Shown one piece after another: positions 6,255-12,078 of a stretch of 12,078 bases of DNA; the first letter of the stretch is position 1; each line of letters opens with the position of its first letter. Position numbers and translations under genes: made by a program. Source of the DNA: Acidobacteriota bacterium (GTDB taxonomy: Bacteria > Acidobacteriota > Blastocatellia > RBC074); the NCBI GenBank assembly GCA_017991275.1, contig JAGNMH010000080.1, positions 1 through 12,078 of the forward strand. Reading direction: 5' to 3'. The notes beneath the pieces are model-generated. The model did not search any database. It was not told where the DNA came from and was given only the letters and a program-made list of their open reading frames with translations.

Positions 6255-9200
6255 TTAGAAGTTTAGCTTCGCACCCAACTGAATTACGCGCGTGGTGACA
6301 CCGCGCACGCCTCCGCCGATTTTCCCGAAGTTCTGAGAGTTCAGACCCAGGTCAACCGTCTGCGGATCGGGGTTGAAGTGGTTGAAGAGGTTGAAAATCT
6401 CTGTGCGGAATTCCAGTGCGCGAGATTCTCCAATCTTGAACCGTTTGTTGACTGAAAAATCGAAGTTGATGATGCCTGGCAACCGGACAGCGCCCGTGCG
6501 CGGCGCGGTTCCGAATCGCCCAAAGGCCGGAGCCGCAAAGGCCGCCGTGTTGAACCAGCGCGCCCAGGTGCGGTCGCCACTGGGCAGATTGCCATCCTGT
6601 CCGGCAAGCAAATCCGGGCGAGAGCTTCTGCCGACACCGGTCGTGTCCACGTTGTAAGTTACAGCCGCCGGGAATCCGCTTTGCAAAGTGGATATGGTTG
6701 AAGCCTGCCAACCATCCAGAACCTGCCGCCCAACGCCTCGCAGATGTTTGAAGAACGGCACGTCGTAAATGATCGTTTGCACAAATCTGTGCGACAGGTC
6801 GAAGCCGGAAATACCGTGTTCCGGGGCCAGATTGTAAATGTTCTGGACACCGCCGATGTAAAACCCACCGCCAACCTGTCCGCCAATATCAGCCGGGCCG
6901 GTGATGGCTTTTGACCAGGTGTAAGCCGTCAGAAAGGTCAGCCCGGTGGACATTCTTCTTTCCGCCTTGACCTGCAAGGCGTGATAAATCGAATTTCCGA
7001 TGGACTTATCAATACTCATCTGACGGGCGTAAGTCGTGTTAGGACGACGGGAGTTAAGCGAAGGCAAACCGGCGGTACGCGGATCAACCAAAGTGATCGG
7101 TTGATTTCCCGGCAAGGTGACGATCAACTTCGTGCCTTTCGATCCTACGTAACCGACATCGAAAACGATGTTGCCGGGAAGTTTCTTCTGGATGTTCAGG
7201 TTCCATTGCTGGATGTAGCTGTCGCGCATGTTCTGGTCGTTGGCGACCGTGAAGCTGAGCGCGCCGCCAGATGCAGAACCGTAAGGATTGCTGGTGAAGA
7301 TGTTCGGCGAACCTGACAAATTACCAGTCAAACTGGCTCCGCCTGTCGCCTGTGCGCCTTCGGCCATTGCGAAATAGGCGTTGTAAATTTCCGGCGTGTA
7401 ATAAACCCCGTAACCGCCACGCACCACCGCGTCTTTGATAAAGGTTGGCGAATACGCAAAGCCGATGCGCGGGCCGAAGTTGTTGCCGTCTTTGGCAATC
7501 AGCGAACGTCCGTAAGCCGACGTGTTCGGGAAAGTCGTCACGCCCGGAATCAAACCGTTGACTTCGATGTTGGCATACAGGTCATCGGACTGGCGCGGGC
7601 GTTGGAAGTAATCGTAACGCAAGCCCAGATTGACGGTCAGGTTCGGCCTGACTTTCCAATCGTCATTGGCATAAAAGCCGTACCACCAATTCCACAGGTC
7701 TGTGTGTGTATCCACCGGATTGAGGCGGCTGCTTTTGACGTAACCGAGCACGAAATCAGCCAGCGCGCTGCCAGTGTAAGTTCCGTCAAAAGTCATGCTG
7801 CCGCGCGGGTCGCGCGCCTGATCGAAAGTGATATTGCGGTCTTCGATGTCGGCGCCGAACTTCAGAAAGTGTTTGCCTCGCTGCCACGACAAATTGTCAA
7901 CGAACTGGAATATCTGATTCGATCGGTCGCGAGGCCCGATCTGGCGTTGCAAATCGTAAACGCTGAAACCGCCTTCGGGACCGCTGATGCCGATGCTGGG
8001 CGGGCCGTAATACTTGGGCGTGCGCGCAATTCCTGGCAAACCCATCATCCCGGCTACGTCATAGGAAGCGTCGTTGGTCGTGCCGAAAATTTCAGCTTCG
8101 CGGAATTTGTGCCAGCCGCCGCGAATTTCGTTGATCACAGTGGAATTGAAAGTGTGCGTCCACGAAGAAACATAATTCTGTGAACGACCCAGGTTGTTGC
8201 GTTCGTCGTGCCCCCAGTAAGGCGCTCCGGCTTCAAAGGTGTCGTTAAAAATGTAACGACCCGAAACGAAGTCCTTCGACGAAAAATTGTGGTCAATCCG
8301 CGCCGTGTAATTGTCCTGTTTGGCCAACGCGCTGGCAGGCGTATTGATGAAATTGTTAGCGCCAGAAACTGTGTTGGGCGACGGCACGAACTTCAGGAAG
8401 GTTTGAATTTGCGGGCTGAGAGCCGATTTCGGAATGATGTTGTTGACGATGCCGACTTTCAGCGGGTCTTTCAACACAATCGGTTTACCGTTGCGATCCA
8501 CCAACTTGCTGAAATCGCCGTTGCGCATTTCGGTCGGCGGCACAATCCGCAAACTGGTGGCAATGGCGCTGAGGTTGCGTCCGCGTTCCCAGTTGAAGAA
8601 GAAAAAGGTTTTGTCTTTGCCGTCATAAATCGGCGATCCGCCCGTGCCAAAGCGCGGCAATTTTACCGGCCCGCCGAAGTTCGCGCCGAACTGATTGCGG
8701 TTCAGGCGAGGCGGCTTTTCGCTTTTCTGGCCGATGGCGTCATAAGTCTGCGAAAGCGCGTCGTTGCGATTGAACTCCCACAAAGTGCCGCGATATTGGT
8801 TGCCGCCGCGCCGCGTGACGATGTTGACCTGACCGCCGGGAGCGCCTCCGCTGTCGGCGGAGTAAGTGCTGGTTTCAACCTTGAATTCGGCAATCGAATC
8901 AATTGAAGGCGAGAAAGAGTAAGTTTCAGCGTCATGATCCATCGCCTCGATGCCATCAATGAAGAAGCGATTGGCGGTGTCACGCGAACCGTTGGCCGAC
9001 ATGGCCGTCGAACCGAATCCCGCGTCTGTTTGACCAATCGAACCGCGTCCGCGCCGGACGGTGATCGAACCCGGAGTGCCTGCCTGCACGCCCGGAATCA
9101 ACTGGGCGAGCTGCACAAAATTGCGTCCGTTCAGCGGCAATTCAACGATCTTCGCCGCGTCAATGACTGTTCCGACTGTCGAGTTTTCGGTTTGCAATTG

Positions 9201-9626
9201 CACGCCTGTGGCCGTGACGCTGACGGTTTCGGTGACCGCGCCAATTTCCATGGCGAAATCCTGCCGCAAGGTCTGCGACACTTGTAACGTCAACCGGTCA
9301 ATTTTTCTGGTCTTGTATCCGGCGACAGTAATCGTCACTTCGTAATCGCCTGCTGGCAAAAACGAAAACGAATATCCGCCAGACCCATCGGAAACGCCCT
9401 CTCTGGCGGCGCCTGTTGATAGATTGGCAACCTTGATGGCGGCTCCGGGAACGACGGAACCGTTAGCATCGGAAATCGTTCCAACCAGCGTGGCCGATGT
9501 TTGCTGGGCGTAAACCAGGCTTTGCCCGCCCGCCAACATCAGACCCAATAATAGGCCGACGATGGCAATAAGGGCCGACTGCGGACGGAGTTTGAGGAAT
9601 GAGTGTTTTGGAGTGTGATTCATCAT
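6255..9626 (-). CDS. Oar-like TonB-dependent receptor with carboxypeptidase-regulatory-like domain
   Basis: The protein has 1123 residues and starts at the first of two adjacent ATGs (9626), with AAAGG (9635-9639) 8 nt away. Residues 1-40 are a signal peptide (SALIAIVGLLLGLMLAGG, cut after VYA). Residues about 45-125 are a CarboxypepD_reg-like beta-sandwich (SATLVGTISDANGSVVPGA to FLPAGDYEVTITVAGY). Residues about 135-275 form a plug, with LPLNGRNFVQLAQLIPGV (163-180), NRFFIDGIEAMDHDAE and GGAPGGQVNIVTRRGGNQYRG (260-280). The rest is a 22-strand-type barrel (DGKDKTFFFFNWERGR, NLTVNLGLRYDYFQRP) ending in KLNF, with the C-terminal Phe for BAM. It imports an unknown large ligand with TonB-ExbBD energy. 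This architecture is widespread in Acidobacteriota. No substrate-binding lipoprotein or hydrolase gene lies beside it, so the ligand cannot be inferred. A TonB box is not evident. Confidence 0.93.
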   Translation of the reverse strand: MMNHTPKHSFLKLRPQSALIAIVGLLLGLMLAGGQSLVYAQQTSATLVGTISDANGSVVPGAAIKVANLSTGAAREGVSDGSGGYSFSFLPAGDYEVTITVAGYKTRKIDRLTLQVSQTLRQDFAMEIGAVTETVSVTATGVQLQTENSTVGTVIDAAKIVELPLNGRNFVQLAQLIPGVQAGTPGSITVRRGRGSIGQTDAGFGSTAMSANGSRDTANRFFIDGIEAMDHDAETYSFSPSIDSIAEFKVETSTYSADSGGAPGGQVNIVTRRGGNQYRGTLWEFNRNDALSQTYDAIGQKSEKPPRLNRNQFGANFGGPVKLPRFGTGGSPIYDGKDKTFFFFNWERGRNLSAIATSLRIVPPTEMRNGDFSKLVDRNGKPIVLKDPLKVGIVNNIIPKSALSPQIQTFLKFVPSPNTVSGANNFINTPASALAKQDNYTARIDHNFSSKDFVSGRYIFNDTFEAGAPYWGHDERNNLGRSQNYVSSWTHTFNSTVINEIRGGWHKFREAEIFGTTNDASYDVAGMMGLPGIARTPKYYGPPSIGISGPEGGFSVYDLQRQIGPRDRSNQIFQFVDNLSWQRGKHFLKFGADIEDRNITFDQARDPRGSMTFDGTYTGSALADFVLGYVKSSRLNPVDTHTDLWNWWYGFYANDDWKVRPNLTVNLGLRYDYFQRPRQSDDLYANIEVNGLIPGVTTFPNTSAYGRSLIAKDGNNFGPRIGFAYSPTFIKDAVVRGGYGVYYTPEIYNAYFAMAEGAQATGGASLTGNLSGSPNIFTSNPYGSASGGALSFTVANDQNMRDSYIQQWNLNIQKKLPGNIVFDVGYVGSKGTKLIVTLPGNQPITLVDPRTAGLPSLNSRRPNTTYARQMSIDKSIGNSIYHALQVKAERRMSTGLTFLTAYTWSKAITGPADIGGQVGGGFYIGGVQNIYNLAPEHGISGFDLSHRFVQTIIYDVPFFKHLRGVGRQVLDGWQASTISTLQSGFPAAVTYNVDTTGVGRSSRPDLLAGQDGNLPSGDRTWARWFNTAAFAAPAFGRFGTAPRTGAVRLPGIINFDFSVNKRFKIGESRALEFRTEIFNLFNHFNPDPQTVDLGLNSQNFGKIGGGVRGVTTRVIQLGAKLNF

Positions 9627-9847
9627 AAGTAAAACCTTTGTTGATCCAATTTGTTGATGTATAGCGAAACGTTATGGCCGAATAAAAGCCAGGTGAATAA
9701 ACTTTGGGCAATAACTTAAATCGCCAAAGTTGGGTTCACCGCTCACGCGGAATCTGCCTTTGTTTAACGCCTGATGAAGAGTCGTTTGCAGTTTTAACAA
9801 CTCCGTTTGGGGACGATTACTGTAAAAGGGCGAATATCTGCTCTGTG
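9627..9847. other. Intergenic leader of the TonB receptor gene
   Basis: This 221-bp gap between the flavin oxidoreductase stop and the receptor start is AT-richer near the receptor. It should carry the receptor promoter on the minus strand, but I see only weak -35/-10 candidates. A short CCGC (9739-9742) / GCGG (9747-9750) hairpin has no T-run, so I see no clear terminator for the oxidoreductase gene. No small gene was found. Confidence 0.4.
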
Positions 9848-11299
9848 TCACGCCAATTTTAGCTGCTGTTTGAAAGCTTTGAGCTGTTCCGCCTGCGGGT
9901 GATCCTTGTACAACTGATCAAGCGGATAACAACCTGAAACCAACCCGTTACGTGGGCCTGTTGTGCAATCGCTGAATGTGCGGCAGATGCGTTTGGTTTG
10001 CAACTTGTTGCCGTTGACCACGTCAAACGGCATGTCGTGATACGACAACACCAGCCGCCCTAGACCCACAAAATCCACCTGCCCTGTGCGAACGAAATGC
10101 TGACCTACGTTCGGCAGCCATTCCTGTAAGTACGTGTAACCCGAACCGACTACGCACATGTTTGGAAATCGCTTTTTTAGTTCAGCCGTGACTTTGATCT
10201 GACGAGCGACTCCAACCAACGGGTCTTCAGGCGGCAAATAACCGTCCGAAGGCGGAAACAAAGCCGGACGTTGAATATGCGGATTGTAATAAGGGCTGCC
10301 CGCCGTAGTGCAAACCAGTTTGATTCCGAGTTCGTCCAGCAATTCGAAAAACTGAAAAGTTTCCGCCAGATTGATTGCCAACGGATTGTCGGCGTCACCG
10401 CCGAAAACAGTCTCGTAGCGGCCTTCAAACTGTTCCGGCACACCAACCTTGTCGCTGCCCATTTTGTACGGCAGAAAATCAAAGGCGCTCAACCGCACGC
10501 CGAATTTCAAGCTCGGAGCTTCGTTGTGAATGGCGGCTACCAGTTCGCGCAAAAATCGTGTGCGGTTTTCAAAGCTGCCGCCGTACTTTCCTGGCCGCGT
10601 CGTCGCGCTCAGAAATTCGTGGCCCAGATAACCGTGGCAATGTTTCAAATCAACGAAATGAAACCCGGCGGCTTCGACGTGTTTGGCGGCTTTGGCGAAA
10701 TCTCCGATCAGATCGTCAATTTCCGAGTCGCTGAAAATCGCCGCATCCGACGTGATGCCGAACTTTTTATCCAGCAGCGGATGGCGATACAGGATGCGCG
10801 ATTCCAGAGTCTTGCCGTTGGGGCGAGAGAAGCGACCGGAATGCGTAAGCTGCAAACCGATCAACAAATCATCCGTTCTTCCGCATTTTGCCTGGTGAGC
10901 GTCCACCAAAACCTGCCGAAGCTTTTCCAGTTCAGCCGCGGTTTGATCGTTCAGCAGCAATTGATTCGGATTTGCTCGACCGTCGTGACGAACGGCGACG
11001 GCTTCGCCGCCCCAGATCAACTTGGCTCCACTCTCGCCGAAATGCTTCCAGCGTCGAATGGTCAAATCCGACGGGCGGCCATCGGGAGTTCCATCCCAGC
11101 CTTCCATCGGCAAAATCGAAAAGCGATTGCCGATGGTGAAATCGCCGAGTTGGTAGCTTTGCCCAAGCGGAGATTCAGCGCCGGATTGCAGTTCGCGGTC
11201 AAAGGGCAACTCAACGCCGAGTTGCGAAAGATAGTCGGCAAAGGCTTCGGCGGTTTTCAGCGCGGCTACGCGGCGATAGGGTTTTGTTGTGTCGGTCAT
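9848..11299 (-). CDS. Old Yellow Enzyme-family NADH:flavin oxidoreductase
   Basis: The start is ATG 11299 (MTDTTKPYRR), 483 residues. An in-frame ATG at 11530 overlaps the VOC gene and adds 77 residues without family character. The TIM barrel binds FMN: NRFSILPMEGWDG (58-70), GLQLTHSGRFSRP (148-160), LKHCHGYLGHEFLS (218-231), RPGKYGGSFENRTRFLREL (235-253), GVRLS (267-271), VDFVGLGRLVLSY (408-420). It stops after the barrel, without the FAD/iron-sulfur extension of dienoyl-CoA or trimethylamine reductases. H222 and Y224 of the usual HxxHGY substrate-binding motif are present, but the first His is replaced by K219. The C-terminal part has CRTFSDCTTG and GCYP cysteines. It should reduce an activated C=C bond with NAD(P)H. 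The substrate is unknown. Transcription from the upstream VOC gene may be cut by the hairpin at 11407-11421. Confidence 0.87.
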   Translation of the reverse strand: MTDTTKPYRRVAALKTAEAFADYLSQLGVELPFDRELQSGAESPLGQSYQLGDFTIGNRFSILPMEGWDGTPDGRPSDLTIRRWKHFGESGAKLIWGGEAVAVRHDGRANPNQLLLNDQTAAELEKLRQVLVDAHQAKCGRTDDLLIGLQLTHSGRFSRPNGKTLESRILYRHPLLDKKFGITSDAAIFSDSEIDDLIGDFAKAAKHVEAAGFHFVDLKHCHGYLGHEFLSATTRPGKYGGSFENRTRFLRELVAAIHNEAPSLKFGVRLSAFDFLPYKMGSDKVGVPEQFEGRYETVFGGDADNPLAINLAETFQFFELLDELGIKLVCTTAGSPYYNPHIQRPALFPPSDGYLPPEDPLVGVARQIKVTAELKKRFPNMCVVGSGYTYLQEWLPNVGQHFVRTGQVDFVGLGRLVLSYHDMPFDVVNGNKLQTKRICRTFSDCTTGPRNGLVSGCYPLDQLYKDHPQAEQLKAFKQQLKLA

Positions 11300-11403
11300 T
11301 TTCAGGTTCGAGGGCTTATGTGGAGTGCTGCGCTTTGGCGCAGCTTTGGAATTCAACTCATTAACATTGCTGGCAAACCAAGCATTCGTCAAAGTAAAGA
11401 AAA

Positions 11404-11421
11404 GCGGCGGCGTGTCGCCGC
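11404..11421 (-). terminator. Short terminator-like hairpin after VOC gene
   Basis: On the minus strand GCGGCG-ACA-CGCCGC (11421-11407) forms a perfect 6-bp stem, followed by CGC and then TTTTCTTT (11403-11396). It lies about 18 bp past the VOC stop codon and 108 bp before the oxidoreductase start. It may end or attenuate VOC transcription before the oxidoreductase gene. The 3-nt gap before the T-run weakens the call. Confidence 0.5.
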
Positions 11422-11438
11422 AATCCAAATCAATGGTT

Positions 11439-11804
11439 TCAGCGAAGTTCGATAGTATTGCCATCGGGGTCGCGGATAAACAATTGCGGATTGCCCGCGC
11501 GTCCGCTGCCGTAAGCGACGTTGATACCAAGTTCGCGCAAGCGTGCCTCAGTTTCAGTAGTATCTGGAACGTTCAGCGCAATGTGCCGGTCGTGTCGCGG
11601 AGGATCAGCATGCCCTGGCATTGCGGCGACGCTCATCAAATGCAGTTGATGCCCGTTGTTCAGGTCGTACCAGCGTCCGGGAAAGCCCAGATCGGGACGC
11701 GGCAATTTGCTCAGGCCCAAAACATTTTCGTAAAAGTCTGCGGCGCGTTCGATGTCCGTGACCAGAAATCCGGCGTGGTGAAAGCCGTTGATTGTGATCG
11801 GCAT
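11439..11804 (-). CDS. VOC superfamily (glyoxalase/bleomycin-resistance/dioxygenase fold) protein
   Basis: The product is 121 residues from ATG 11804, with a strong AGGAG (11811-11815) at 6-nt spacing. Two beta-alpha-beta-beta-beta modules are visible: GFHHAGFLVTDIERAADFYENVLGL (7-31) and RHIALNVPDTTETEARLRELGI (73-94), ending in IRDPDGNTIELR. Candidate metal ligands are H9 or H10, H74 and E119, the usual VOC positions. FYENVLGL and DPDGNTIEL are hallmark sequences. A dimer with a metal at the interface is expected. The reaction cannot be told from sequence alone: lactoylglutathione lyase, dioxygenase and resistance proteins share this fold. It is upstream of the oxidoreductase on the same strand and divergent from the Gfo/Idh/MocA gene. 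Confidence 0.85.
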   Translation of the reverse strand: MPITINGFHHAGFLVTDIERAADFYENVLGLSKLPRPDLGFPGRWYDLNNGHQLHLMSVAAMPGHADPPRHDRHIALNVPDTTETEARLRELGINVAYGSGRAGNPQLFIRDPDGNTIELR

Positions 11805-11972
11805 TTCGGTCTCCTAAGATTCGTTCGATTTTGGCGGTGAATGAATTTGCGCGACGGAAAAGCAAGATTGCGGAAATCCTCCGTCGGATGGTAAGACTAT
11901 CTTGCTCAATGAGCTTCGGGCAAGCGATCTCAAGTTTCGAATTTCAAATCTCAATTTGCGGAGAAAAGAACG
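11805..11972. promoter_or_regulatory. Divergent intergenic region between VOC and Gfo/Idh/MocA genes
   Basis: This 168-bp gap must serve both divergent genes. It carries the 21-bp-spaced direct repeat described at 11927-11960. The best -35/-10 candidates are poor on both strands (minus-strand TTGCCC, 16 nt, GATAGT). No small gene was seen. Confidence 0.4.
11927..11960 (+). repeat. 13-bp direct repeat at 21-bp spacing upstream of Gfo/Idh/MocA gene
   Basis: ATCTCAAGTTTCG (11927-11939) and ATCTCAATTTGCG (11948-11960) match at 11 of 13 positions and start 21 bp apart, two helical turns. The second copy runs into the GGAG ribosome site (11960-11963). It could be a regulator site or a fragment of a dispersed repeat. 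Confidence 0.45.
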
Positions 11973-12078
11973 ATGAACGAAATCGGTTTTGGCATAGTCG
12001 GCGGAGGAATGATCGGCGCAGTTCAAGCAGCGGCGATTGAACAGATCAATGGCGCAAAGTTGGTTGCCGTGTGCGGGC
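11973..12078 (+). CDS. Gfo/Idh/MocA-type oxidoreductase, N-terminus only
   Basis: The ATG at 11973 with GGAG (11960-11963, 9-nt spacing) opens a frame that runs off the right edge, giving 35 residues. The sequence IGFGIVGGGMIGAVQAAA, then IEQINGAKLVAVCG, is a Rossmann first strand, glycine-rich turn and second strand, as at the start of Gfo/Idh/MocA dehydrogenases. These act on sugars or polyols with NAD(P). The substrate cannot be judged from the fragment. The GGGMIG turn departs slightly from the usual GxGxxG spacing but is seen in the family. Confidence 0.72.
   Translation, partial: MNEIGFGIVGGGMIGAVQAAAIEQINGAKLVAVCG

Noticed and set aside
7602..8906. Two plus-strand open frames (7602-8183 and 8208-8906) inside the TonB receptor gene
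   Set aside because: They are antisense shadows of a strongly conserved 1123-residue protein; their translations show no family signature and have the composition of complementary-strand reading.
10271..11455. 394-residue plus-strand open frame opposite the flavin oxidoreductase
   Set aside because: The reverse-strand product has clear Old Yellow Enzyme motifs throughout; the antisense frame is an artefact of codon bias.
11300..11530. Longer start (11530) for the flavin oxidoreductase
   Set aside because: The extra 77 residues overlap the VOC gene in another frame and do not resemble the family; the hairpin at 11407-11421 also lies inside.
11902..11925. Nested short inverted repeats (CTTGC/GCAAG and GCTC/GAGC) in the right intergenic region
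   Set aside because: Short stems of 4-5 bp with large loops are expected by chance.
1..12078. tRNA, rRNA, CRISPR, transposase, phage, toxin-antitoxin or defence genes
   Set aside because: None seen on either strand by reading: no regularly spaced repeats, no cloverleaf ends and no recognisable mobile or defence protein motif.

Overview
The window most likely comes from an Acidobacteriota-type Gram-negative soil or environmental bacterium. The main reason is the very large Oar-like TonB-dependent receptor with an N-terminal carboxypeptidase-regulatory-like domain, a family strongly expanded in that phylum. Moderate GC content, a second outer-membrane barrel protein and the mix of other families agree with this. 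The assignment is inference from gene content. No rRNA, tRNA, CRISPR array, transposase or phage gene was seen.

Layout. Positions 1-538 (minus) hold the 5' part of a TatT-like TPR secreted protein that runs off the left edge. It diverges from a porin-like outer-membrane protein (711-2312, plus) across a 172-bp gap containing a perfect 16-bp palindrome. A run of plus-strand genes follows: a YaeQ-like protein (2376-2855), a COG3375-type GNAT acyltransferase (2860-3630), an N-succinylamino acid racemase / o-succinylbenzoate synthase (3708-4814), an orphan three-helix membrane protein (4817-5200), a DUF427 protein (5212-5490), a possible 35-residue ORF (5536-5643) and a protein with a histone-H1-like lysine-rich tail (5673-6128). 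A strong 14-bp-stem terminator closes this block at 6177-6229. On the minus strand lie the TonB-dependent receptor (6255-9626), an Old Yellow Enzyme-type flavin oxidoreductase (9848-11299) and a VOC/glyoxalase-fold protein (11439-11804). A plus-strand Gfo/Idh/MocA-type oxidoreductase begins at 11973 and runs off the right edge.

How the genes fit together. The best-supported functional unit is the GNAT plus NSAR/OSBS pair. In characterised Bacillales such a pair, with a desuccinylase, converts D-amino acids to L-amino acids through N-succinyl intermediates. The racemase keeps all five catalytic and metal-binding residues. The desuccinylase is not in the window. A sigma70-like promoter overlapping the porin stop codon probably starts this transcription unit. 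The two barrel proteins are uptake systems of unrelated families. No new defence or mobile system could be identified. The least-explained parts are the small ORF and Lys-tail protein at 5536-6128, the orphan membrane protein coupled to the racemase, and the regulatory-looking repeats at 641-656 and 11927-11960.
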